Assembly (NCBI GenBank): GCA_951217055.1
Contig: OX578279.1
Coordinates: forward strand, 27,864,173-27,928,172
DNA: 64,000 bases
Source: Gerris lacustris
Lineage: Eukaryota > Arthropoda > Insecta > Hemiptera > Gerridae
Reading direction: 5' to 3'
The position numbers were made by a program, and so were the translations under genes. The notes beneath the pieces were generated by a model, which searched no databases, was not told where the DNA came from, and saw only the letters and a program-made list of their open reading frames with translations. The first letter of the stretch is position 1. Every line of letters begins with the position of its first letter. This document shows, in pieces, positions 11,456 through 20,254 of this stretch.

Positions 11456-11987
11456 GCTTCCGAGCTTACCGAAGGTTACGGAAGCATTGTGTTCACTTTT
11501 GAGAACAAAAAAGTTTTATGCCTCCGATTTTAAAAATTCCAAGACAGAAATCCGTTTCAGACACGGTCTGTGTGTCCGTGAATCGTGCGACGATAACTTG
11601 AGTAAATGTTGCCCGATTTTGATGAAATTTGGTAGACATGTTTATTTTACCAATGCTCAGGTCGAGTTCGTTGGACAACGTTATCCGTTTAGCGTTCACG
11701 CGCAACGCTCGCGTAAACGTGAACTTCAAATTTAAAATTGGAATTTTCGGTCGGAACAAAATCAAACCTTATCTATTCAATGAGACGAACATTTTTTTCA
11801 AATACAATTTTTTAGTAAAACCTACAGCGACACCCCTATAAAGTGTTAAAGATCGCTAAAAATGTTAATTGTTCTTGCACAATAAACAATATAACAATAA
11901 AGTAATAAAACTTTAATGTTAATATAACAATAACGTACATGATAGGATGCGAGGAAGCTATGTGCCACACTACTTGGCAGTGTATTT
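11456..11987 (+). repeat. hpA family, near full-length copy
   Basis: The element runs from the terminal hairpin (GCTTCCG / CGGAAGC enclosing TTACC / GGTTA) to the 3' end GCGAGGAAGCTATGTGCCAC and the TGGCAGTGTATTT tail. In order it contains a CCTCCGATTTTAAAAATTCC stretch, GAAATCCGTTTCAGACA, GCGACGATAACTTGAGTAAA, GATTTTGATGAAATTTGGTA, GTTGGACAACGTTATCCG, and AACGCTCGCGTAAACGTGAA. The CTGT repeat region is shortened relative to the copy near 48.6-49.1 kb. TATTTT-like sequence sits at both edges, which could be a target duplication or part of the element. A ~100-codon open frame across it is not considered a gene. Confidence 0.88.
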
Positions 11988-12189
11988 CTTCTTTTCCTGT
12001 TTATTAAGAATTAATCTTTTAGCTTCTTCACCCATATTTTCATAAGAAATACAAAAAGTATAGTAAAACAAAAATAAAAAATAATAAAGTAAAAAATGAA
12101 TTGTATGTATGTAAGTGTAAGTTTATTAAGAATAAAATTCTAAGGGTTGTGGCGTTTGGTGCAAATCTGAGCAGTAGAACAAAAGATGT

Positions 12190-12400
12190 AGTTGTGTGTG
12201 GGGGGGGGGGGGAGCAGCAGACACTCGCCGCTAGGGCGTGCGAGTGACTGCTGGAGCGGTAGTGAGAAGCGAAGAGAGTGAGACGTGAGGCAGGTAGCCG
12301 ATTGGGAGGGGAGGGGTGGCTAGGCCCTACCAAGCACGAGGGAGACCCTATACCGAGAGCGGGCAGACGTGATTGCACACCTCCTATATCCTCCTAACTC
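12190..12400. other. GC-rich island preceded by poly-G
   Basis: A run of G (about 12200-12212) leads into roughly 190 bases with far higher GC than the surroundings, rich in GAG/GTGAG words. No open frame, splice site pair or repeat match in this window explains it. It might be part of an untranslated exon, a retroposed sequence, or a foreign insertion. I cannot decide which. Confidence 0.4.
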
Positions 12401-12896
12401 CCTGTTACACGTGTAACGCTTTTTGGTGTCGATTTTTAGTAACGCTTTTCGAGTTTATGCCATAGCCAAGACATGAAAATGTCAAAACTTATTTTTATTG
12501 TCCAATTTTTAAGAAATGTTGATAAAATGTAGAATGTAGAGCCCACAGATAGTCCATTTTCAATTTCAACTGTCTGTGCTCATAAAATTCTAATTTAAAC
12601 GTATAACAGGGTGTCCAGCAGCCTTGAATTCCTTGAACTCCTGGAATTATGCTTGAATTTTTAGGATGCTTGAAAAAACCTTGTAATATGCTTGAATTTT
12701 GAAAAAAATATGCTTGAATTTTTAAAAAATCGGGAATTTTATAGACCCTAGGTTGTCTAGAAGTACCAATACATTTCGAATTTTTTACTATCCGAACCCC
12801 TAAACAACATTAGTTCGGATAATCGATACGCTACTGTATATTGTATATCTCTTCTCTGGGGTACTACTGCTGTAATTAGGTTGAATTAATACTATT

Positions 12897-13082
12897 AATA
12901 TTATAGTAGGCTGGAGGGTTTATTTGGAATGAAAGTCCTTCCAGTGATATCTATTTTTATTTCATCAGAGCTTAGTGATCACTGAAGAAGCTCAGGTTCC
13001 CATTGTGCAAGCTTTGATGAAATAAAAATACATAGTCGAAGGACTTTCATTCCAAATAAATCTTTCAGCCTACTATAATATT
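12897..13082. repeat. Hairpin MITE-like element, ~75-bp arms
   Basis: The left arm 12897-12972 and right arm 13010-13082 are reverse complements (AATATTATAGTAGGCTG outermost, TTTCATC near the centre). The ~37-bp loop contains ATCACTGAAGAAGCTC. The layout resembles the IR-D elements at 27.0 and 43.2 kb. It sits inside the hAT-like element. Confidence 0.85.
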
Positions 13083-13252
13083 CTACTAGACAAAAAAATA
13101 AAATCTCTTCTATTATAAAAGTAATTTGTATTATTTTGCTGAAATCATTTTATTTTTCTCATTTTTTTTCTATAATTCTAAGAAATTGTGAATAAATCAC
13201 TATTTTAATAACTATAATGTTAATAAACCCAGACTTGAATTTTATAAAATCA

Positions 13253-14370
13253 CAGGGAAGTACTTGCGGCCAAGTACTTTTTAGGGTTTTTGTCGATCCC
13301 CCGGGAGGTCACAATGTTTTTTATAGGTAATAACGACAAGATAAATTACATTTTTTAGGAAATTTTCATCGCCCAACCATACGGTGTAACCATGAATCAT
13401 TTCAAAATTTTAAGACCAGCCATTATATAAAATTTGGGGGGGGGGGGGATTTTTTTGTGGTATATTTTAACTTATAAAACCAATAAAGAATTAAAAATTT
13501 AAAAAAGCAAATATATATTTGTATCCTACTCTTCAGCAGCTTTCATTTGATACCCAACTCAAAATTTTTAAAAAATAAAATTTTGGGCGCACTCCAAATT
13601 TTCGCGCACAAAATTGGTAATTTTTAAAACCTGGGAATGGACTCCCGGAAATATCATCGCCCTACTATAAGGTATTAGTCTGAATTATTTCGAAATTTTA
13701 GCACCAGCCGATCTATAGTAGTTGGGGGGGGGGGGAATTTTTTTGGGGTATATTTTGATTTTTTCCCCCTATAAGGAATGCAAATTTTAAAAAAGCATAT
13801 ATCTATTTGTGTCCTACTCTTCAGCAGCTTTCATTTAATACCCAACTCAAAATTTTAAAAAAATAAAATTTTGGGCGCACTTCACTTTTTCGCGCCCAAA
13901 ATTAACAATTTTAGAAAATTTGGGATGAACTCCCGGAATTTTCATCGCCCCACAATAAGATATTGGCATGAATTATTTCAAAATTTTAGCGCCAGCCGAT
14001 CTATAGTGGTTGGGGGTGGGGGAATTTTGTTTGGGTATATTTTTATTTATTTAACCAATAAGGAATGCAACATTTAAAAAATCATATATATATTTGTGTC
14101 CTACACTTCAGCAGCTTTCATTTGATACCCTACTCAAAAATTAAAAAAATATAAATTTTTGAGTTTACCACATTTTTTCGAATTGCGCATGCGCAAATCT
14201 AATTATGAACTTCTGTATATTTTTCCTGTTGTTGGGTCAAAAAGTTGCACCAGGGTTTTAAATTTCAGTACTTTCGCTTAAACAGTTCGGGGCCTATGAA
14301 CCAAAGAGCGACGGACGGACGGACACATCACCCTCGGTATAAGGGTTTTGAGAAGTATCTACAAAACCCT
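13253..14370 (-). repeat. hpC family copy with internal tandem repeat
   Basis: Read on the minus strand, the copy starts with the terminal hairpin AGGGTTTTG-loop-CAAAACCCT (14342-14370). GATGTGTCCGTCCGTCCGTC, CTTTGGTTCATAG and TGCGCATGCGCAATTCG follow. It ends with a second palindrome, AAGTACTTG / CAAGTACTT (13258-13279), then TCCCTG. The middle is a ~288-bp tandem repeat. It is the longest of the hpC copies in the window and has no open frame. Confidence 0.82.
13330..14155. repeat. ~288-bp tandem repeat, about 2.8 units
   Basis: The phrase CAGCAGCTTTCATTT recurs with TTTCATTT at 13541, 13829 and 14116, giving periods of 288 and 287 bases. Each unit also has a CATCGCCC block, an ATTTTAG..CAGCC block, a G run (9 to 13 G) and a TTTTGGGCGCAC-like block. 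Units are clearly diverged. The G runs are probable slippage sites. Confidence 0.88.
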
Positions 14371-14580
14371 AAAAAGTAAGGCAGGTGGTTGAACGCGAAC
14401 ACCTTCAATATGTGAGTGGCGAATTACGACTCACTACTACTGAACAAAATTATGTAATAAAAAATGCAGTTAAAATAGTAAATTTAGAATATAACGTGAA
14501 TAAAATCATCGGGATGTTTCAAGAATTCTTTTTAAGAGCTCATATAAAAGTATGGTTATGTTTTGTATTACCTCGGTATA

Positions 14581-14609
14581 AGGGTTTTGAGAAGTATCTG
14601 CAAAACCCT
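14581..14609 (-). repeat. Second, isolated hpC terminal hairpin
   Basis: AGGGTTTTG-loop-CAAAACCCT, with its CCTCGGTATA flank, is repeated here 239 bp beyond the hairpin that ends the hpC copy. Between the two are about 210 bp of unrelated sequence that carries no second hpC body. It may be a solo end left by a second insertion, or a duplicated terminus. Confidence 0.85.
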
Positions 14610-14689
14610 AAAAATGAAGCCTTGAAAACATTTAAATATGCTTGAATTTTACATTTTAATATTGCTGGACACCCTGTATAATCTTAATC

Positions 14690-15552
14690 GTATTTCAACA
14701 TTATAAGTATTGAAGGAATTGTTTAGATCGTTTAAAGGGTGGTACTAGGTCATAGTATGTGATGATAGTTCTGTTGTTTGGTTCACGTTTGAAGCGAGTT
14801 TCATTGCAAAGAGGATGTTGAGATTTCCATCAAATTCCGTGGGTGGCCTATCTCAAGCCTACAGTACCTTACACTCAGCACCCAGTCTGATTTCTCCTGC
14901 TTTGCATCCCAAAACTGAATCTAATTATCATTTATTAACCCACTCTCCAAAGCATCCCTTCTTACTTCAACACCCTTTCATTGCTTTTGAGGCTTCATTT
15001 GAATAAGCCCTTGTGTACTCTAGGAGTTTTTATTTTATTTTCTGAAAGGATTATTCCATTTTAATCTTTTAATTTGAAATTCTCTTAGAATATATTTAAA
15101 CCACACATTCTTTACTCACGAATATGAAAACAAATTCAAATATCAAATATAATTAAAGGTAATTATCAAAATGAAAATGAAGGGTTTTGAGAATCATAAG
15201 AGGGTTTCAATATGAACGAGAAATGTGTCGAAACGTGAATCAAGTTCTTCATAAATGGTTTTGTAAAACCATAGCTTCTTCAAGAGAATAATGGTTGCAC
15301 ACATTCATATAATATTAGTCAGGTGGTGCTTTGGATTACCCATTCCTGGATGCAAACAAACAACAATCATGGATTACTCTATACAAGTATCAAAACGTAA
15401 ATTACCGGTAGTTAGCAACTATTTGGAATTGTTCGATTCTTATTAATAATCCGCTCTATGTTATGTATTACTGTTATTTATTCTCTATTTACATATGTTT
15501 CAAAGCCCCCTAATTCTTACTCACTATATTATTTAAACAATTTTTGTTTCAG
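14690..15552. other. Region upstream of the SCYL2-like exon
   Basis: A short open frame at 14815-15006 is rich in S, P, H and L and has no recognisable domain. Near 15225-15290 there is a GGTTTTGTAAAACC hairpin and a GTCGAAACG phrase like those in palindromic repeats elsewhere. An upstream untranslated exon of the SCYL2-like gene could lie here or further left, but nothing marks it clearly. Confidence 0.45.
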
Positions 15553-15861
15553 GGGGCAAGATGAAGGCTATGAAAATGGAAAAGTTCCTCAGAGGACTTT
15601 GATAAAGCACACTCTCTGTCAAACCAAAAAAAACATAAGAGTCGAGAGGTATGGGTGGATAATAAGAGTAAAGTTAAAATGCCGTCTACCGCCATGTTCT
15701 CAAATTTCAAGAGCAGGGTGGGGGTAGGGGGCTCGGCTCCCCACAACATCCTTGATCACAATCCTATAGTGCAGTTCTTCGACATTGGAAAACAGACAGC
15801 ATCCGCAGGACCTGAGCAGATTTGGAGGATACATGACGCCTACAGAAAATCCGATGGAAAG
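15553..15861 (+). CDS. SCYL2-like pseudokinase, first coding exon (partial gene)
   Basis: The exon is bounded by a good acceptor (T-rich tract, TTTTTGTTTCAG at 15541-15552) and a donor (AAAG|GTTGGT after 15861). The start is taken as ATG at 15679, the first ATG in frame, with A at -3. It gives 61 residues ending in K at phase 0. The protein begins MPSTAMFSNFKSRVG, has a short glycine-rich linker, then NPIVQFFDIGKQTASAG and IWRIHDAYRKSDGK. This matches the N-terminal start of the kinase-like domain of SCYL2/CVAK104: NP-x-FDVG, then AS-G-G in place of the usual glycine loop, W-K/R-I, and K-S-x-K. SCYL2 proteins are catalytically weak or inactive kinases acting in clathrin-coated vesicle traffic between the trans-Golgi network and endosomes. 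The remaining exons are not recognised in the window, so the next intron may exceed 48 kb. A SCYL relative other than SCYL2 is possible but less likely. Confidence 0.75.
15561..15602 (+). promoter_or_regulatory. Short upstream open reading frame in the 5' leader
   Basis: Within the same exon, 118 bases before the main ATG, three ATGs in one frame (15561, 15570 and 15576) open a 13-codon frame that ends at TGA 15600-15602. It does not overlap the main frame. Upstream frames of this kind often lower translation of the main product. Whether it is used here is inference. Confidence 0.5.
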
Positions 15862-17204
15862 GTTGGTGACTTAATTCTATTTAATATATTTCCTTAAATT
15901 AATTTTATTTTTGTATTTATTCTAATCGTGTACTCGAACTTTAAAATGGTGTGATATAGATATAGGTTTATGCGGTTTTATACTATTGACTATAGACCAT
16001 TTGTGCAGAGATACTATTGACGATGTAATATTAAAGTTTTTGAGTGTTATGAAAGACTAAACCGTCAGTAGTTTCGAATTGATAATAATCTTAACGTAAT
16101 TATTTGACCCCCAACTATTGAGAACCCTTAAAATTAAATTTTAATTAACAACTATCTCATGTGGCGTCACCTCTCAACCACAGAGAAGCTTTAAACTAAA
16201 GTTAATTGCAGATTGAAATCGTGAAATGCGTAAAAGAAATACGCTATTTAATCTTTAATCGCGAGACCTCTATTCGTATCTGAGTTATCCCTTCTTTACA
16301 ACCGACATCGATAAGTTTCGAAGGGTTTTACCCGAAGGCTCTTCTACTTATTTATAAGAGTGAGATGAAGTTAACTAATGACTTCTGAGATCGAACACTC
16401 ATTACCAAACTGGTAAAATTAAAACAACACACATACACAAATAAATATATAAATAATTTGAACATGGATTATGGATTGAGTTAAAATTGATGTTATTAAT
16501 ATTCCGGAATATAGCAAATAGATTGAAATCACAACCTATTCTATACGTATATTTTCTCCTTTAAAAAGAGCTATTGTTCCATAGCTTCAAAAAAGTTAAT
16601 TATCTGCATTTACATCGCGATTTAAAACTTTTTGTTATTGTTAGATTAATATAATTTCTTTTATTTCATTCCTCTTTTCTTTTTTTTTTTTTCTGTTTTA
16701 TATAGTATTAAATTGAGATCTTTCTCTATTTTGTGACTTTCAGTGTTCTTTCATAGTTCTTCATTACTCCAAAGCCCGTCTTATTTATAGATCTTTTTCA
16801 TTCTTTAGTAATGTCATTATTATATGTGACACCTATGTGTGTATTATATGTGACACATCAGGATTCAAATATTTATTTTCTTACTTTATTCAGGATATTT
16901 TAAAGGAATCCCTTGAGTTTTGTTGTATTCTTACTTGCTAGTATTCTTACATAACATTTAATAGACGTATGAAATATTCTTTGCTCCTCATCTTTTTCTA
17001 AAACTATTGTATGTTTTTCTTTCATGTTCTTTCATTGTTTGCTATGATGTTGATTGTATCATAAGTAACAACTCTTTTCTTTTACGCTAGAATTGAAAAA
17101 CTTAAAACAATCTCATGTTTGTAATATTAAAGAGATTTAAAATTAATATCGTGTATAGTGTAACAGTTGAATTTGATTCGATGTATTCATGATCAATTTT
17201 TACT
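15862..17204. other. Start of the intron after the SCYL2-like exon
   Basis: This is AT-rich sequence with no recognised repeat, gene or RNA, apart from short A or T runs and a duplicated ATATGTGACAC phrase near 16830-16855. Confidence 0.5.
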
Positions 17205-17480
17205 TTCTCATATACGTTGTACTTTTATAGAGAAAGTATTGTGAAGCCACTAATAATTCGATTTTGAGATTTCGATGCATTTAATCGTTTAAAGGTTCTT
17301 GAGTCTAAAAATGTGGACTCGGATAAAAAATTCTGTCAAGTGTAGTTTGCCATCTGTGTAGAAGCCTCGAGCCTGAACTACTAGGCTGGTTTATCTGGCA
17401 AACGTTTTTAGAAAAAAATAATACTCCGAGACGAAATTGGTGAAGAAAAGTCCAGTCATGCACCATGACTTAATGAGCGA
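17205..17480 (+). repeat. hpB family, 5' fragment
   Basis: It begins with TTTTTACTTTCTCATATA, then AGAGAAAGTATTGTG, the hpB terminal hairpin with an enlarged loop. ATTCGATTTTGAGATTTCGA and GTTCTTGAGTC follow. It decays after about 17450. Confidence 0.75.
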
Positions 17481-17969
17481 ATTTCCAAAGAAATCTGCTT
17501 AATTGGCTTATGATAATAAAGGAAATTTTGGTTTAGAATTAGGATGGATAAAAAAAAAAAATTGGTACACAAGGGTACGGGGTACAAAAGTCAAAATAGT
17601 AATTACCCTTCAATACAATTCTAGATTTTTAGGTACTATCTACTCCATGTGAAATGATTGATGACTTCATCATGTACTCATAATAAATATTAACCAAGTA
17701 ATAACTAAGTGGATACATGCAACTAATATAATAGTCAGTTTAGCTTCCAGCAGTTCAGTTTTTATCTTCGAGTTTATATAAAAATAAAATTTTAGATTTA
17801 TCCAAATCGATCATTTCTTATCTTGCAGACAAGACAAAGTTTTTAATATTAAAATAATATCTTTAAAAAATTTAATCAATTAATAAAATATTCTACTATT
17901 AATGGACCATATAAACCTTTATTATAATCCTTTTTTCTTTACAAGGGTAATTTTTTCATCTGCATGTAT

Positions 17970-18030
17970 CTATATATATATATATTTACTTATATCGATA
18001 TATATATATATATCTATATATATTTACTTA
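17970..18030. repeat. Interrupted (AT)n tract
   Basis: Short TA runs are broken by TTACT and CGATA. It is low complexity. Confidence 0.9.
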
Positions 18031-18386
18031 TGTAGGGAAATATCTTCGTGTATCGAAGTTAAGGGGTATAAGGGTAGGACGAAATAAATTGCTTTAAGGC
18101 TTTTTTTCCTAAGGGAGAGTAGAATTTTATTAAATTTGAGTGGACCTTCCCCCGGCATTCATATTTCTCTATTTTATTATTCACACCGTTCCCACTCCCT
18201 TCATCTCTCCGTCTCCCTTGTCCTTTTATTTGAGGAAAAAATGGGAAATGTTGCCAACAAATCACTGGAGGTACTTCGCTGAATTGCTTGGCTATACCCT
18301 TTTATTTTTTCGTTAAGCTTCAATATGTATGTATGTGATACATGTATGTGTGTAAACACTCACTCTCTTACACACATCACACACAC

Positions 18387-18387
<1 letters not shown>

Positions 18388-18465
<78 letters not shown>
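18388..18465. repeat. (AC)n / (AT)n tract
   Basis: CACACACA-rich sequence runs directly into about 70 bases of pure AT, followed by ATACACTCATACATACACAC. A poly-C run follows at about 18516-18528. Confidence 0.95.
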
Positions 18466-18466
<1 letters not shown>

Positions 18467-18639
18467 CACTCATACATACACACAAATATTGAAGAAAGGG
18501 GGTGACATAACCCCTCCCCCCCCCCCCTTTATGATGGTTTTATTGTCTCTTGACCCAGCCCTTCATATTTTACCAATTAAGAAACTTGAATCTAAACCTG
18601 TCGAAATACAGAGGCCCTTTAAACATTGATCAAATATTT

Positions 18640-19150
18640 TTAGTTTCTCATATACGTAGTATGTATATGGAGAGAAAGTATTATGATGGCACGAAAGTAT
18701 TTGAGATGGGGGGGGGGCGGTTTAAAGTCCCCTAAGTTTAAACATAATCTGCCTGTATTCTGTGCAGACGTGTCTGTGATTTCGATTAAATTTGGAATAA
18801 CTGTTAAAAAAAAAATATACCTTAAGGCGAAATCAAGAATAAAATTATAGCTCCCCCTCCCTCCACAAAAAAAACTAAAAAAAAAGGTCCAGACGATTTT
18901 TACTAAACAATCCTACTTTAAAGTTTATTTAAATGCGAATTTAATTCTGCAAGTCGTTTCCCCCGAAAAAATCTAGTTTCTAAAATATTAATGAAATGAA
19001 ATTTTATTTGGTGATAATCGAAAACGAAGTATAAAACAACTACCTGTTGACCACTTTTTAAATATTTTTAATTAAATGAGATATCATATACCTACTTAGT
19101 ATGTACTCGTATATGAGGAATTTTTGTTCGAGGGTTTTCGGACTGATTTT
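18640..19150 (+). repeat. hpB family, diverged full-span copy
   Basis: Both ends are present: TTTCTCATATACGTAG and GAGAGAAAGTATTATGATGG on the left, and CTCGTATATGAGGAAT with CGGACTGATTTT on the right. Internal phrases match other copies (TGTGCAGACG, CCCCGAAAAAATCTAGTTTC, CTACCTGTTGACCAC). Confidence 0.75.
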
Positions 19151-20224
19151 CTTTTTAATTGTTAATAAAAACAAGAATACATAGTAAAATATTAATGCAA
19201 CCAATGATTAAAATAGTATGCGTGCTAACTTGTTTATTATAAATATATTTCTTAATAATTCAATATTAAAATAAAGAATAGAAGAAGCACAAAATATAAT
19301 GCCTTCTAGTATAGTTGACCTTCTAATATTGCTATGTGTTATATTATACTATATATGTAATATGCCATATAGGGTTTTTAGAGTGGTGAATGTATATAGA
19401 GTCGTTTAGTTTACCCATTAGCACGCCTGAGTTAATGCGGTTGGTTGGTTAGCTATTCATGAACAGCCTATTTGAAAGCTTGTAGTTTCAGGGTGGGATT
19501 AATAGCCACTTACATACTGTCTAGATTAAACCAACCTCACACTTTATTCCCAGTTTAGTATCCACTTGTAAAAGGCGCTGGATAAAAGCTAACTGTCTAC
19601 TTAAGTAGTTGATATTAGTTTCATAGTTTTATTATAATTCTTATGCCGCTAGTTTTAACTGATCATCTAAAGTAAGCCGTTTAAAAGCCGACTCGACCGA
19701 CCAACTCTAAAAAAAAAATTAAATCTCATTAAAAAGATGAGTCTAATATGTATTGTAGTAATAAAAATGTATATGTAGTGCAGGTAGAGCCTTTATCTAT
19801 ATAATAATAAAATGCATATGATTGTTTATCTTTGGAATATGAATTATTGCAAAACATTTTGACCTTCGGAGTCATCACATTGGTACTCCAACTGTTTGCT
19901 AACATTGGCTTCAACGATCCCGAAAAAAGATAAAGCTTACTGTTAACATTTACATTGTTAATTATATTGTTTAATTGAATCATTTTCATATATAAAATTA
20001 AAGTTTTGTTTGTGTGTCACCAGTCCGACTTTAAAGGCGCAAAATTGTTTAAACGAAATCGATTAATTTTTTCGCAGAGGTGAGCGCAAACATGTTGTGC
20101 ATAATTTAGGCTTGGTTAGCTTATTTTTCAAAGGATCAATGTTCTTAAGGCGTAGATTATGAGTATATTTTTGTGCGCAAAATTAAGATTTTTGTGAGAT
20201 TAATTCAATCTTGATAAAAAAACT
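19151..20224. other. Non-coding stretch, with possible hairpin-ended repeat at its right
   Basis: No gene is recognised. 19400-19720 has a mixed-composition block ending in a short A run (19709-19718), compatible with an old retroposed sequence, but I see no tRNA-like boxes. 20000-20220 appears to be the body of the repeat whose hairpin end lies at 20225-20254. Confidence 0.4.
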
Positions 20225-20254
20225 ACTTTTCCTACTATAGGTAGTGAGGAAAGT
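20225..20254 (-). repeat. Terminal-type hairpin, fourth family
   Basis: ACTTTTCCTACT pairs with AGTGAGGAAAGT around the loop ATAGGT. On the minus strand it would be the first bases of a repeat whose body runs left towards 20000 (AATCTCACAAAAATC, TTTTGCGCACAAAA). This is the same end design as hpA, hpB and hpC. Confidence 0.5.

Larger units (their letters stand above)
12607..14676. mobile_element. hAT-like non-autonomous element with nested insertions
   Basis: The terminal inverted repeats are CAGGGTGTCCAGCA at 12607-12620 and its complement TGCTGGACACCCTG at 14663-14676. They are followed inward on both sides by TTGAA-rich sequence (CCTTGAATTCCTTGAA, ATGCTTGAATTTT), which is typical of some hAT-type MITEs. 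A possible TATAA duplication flanks it (12602-12606 and 14677-14681). hAT elements normally duplicate 8 bp, so the superfamily call is tentative. Inside lie a 186-bp hairpin element (12897-13082) and an hpC element (13253-14370). There is no transposase frame. Confidence 0.7.

Noticed and set aside
11427..11735. ~100-codon open frame (PSLPKVTEALCSLLRTKKFY) repeated at 25.8 and 49.1 kb
   Set aside because: It recurs because hpA copies are similar in DNA. The CTGT repeat changes its frame between copies, it has no known domain, and the minus strand is open too. A test of synonymous versus non-synonymous change over many copies could reopen the question.
12040..12378. 112-codon minus-strand frame with Ser/Pro/His-rich start and hydrophobic end
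   Set aside because: It spans the poly-G run and simple AT-rich sequence, with no domain and composition-driven residues.
14815..15006. 63-codon frame upstream of the SCYL2-like exon
   Set aside because: It has no splice-site support and no resemblance to kinase N-termini or any known family.
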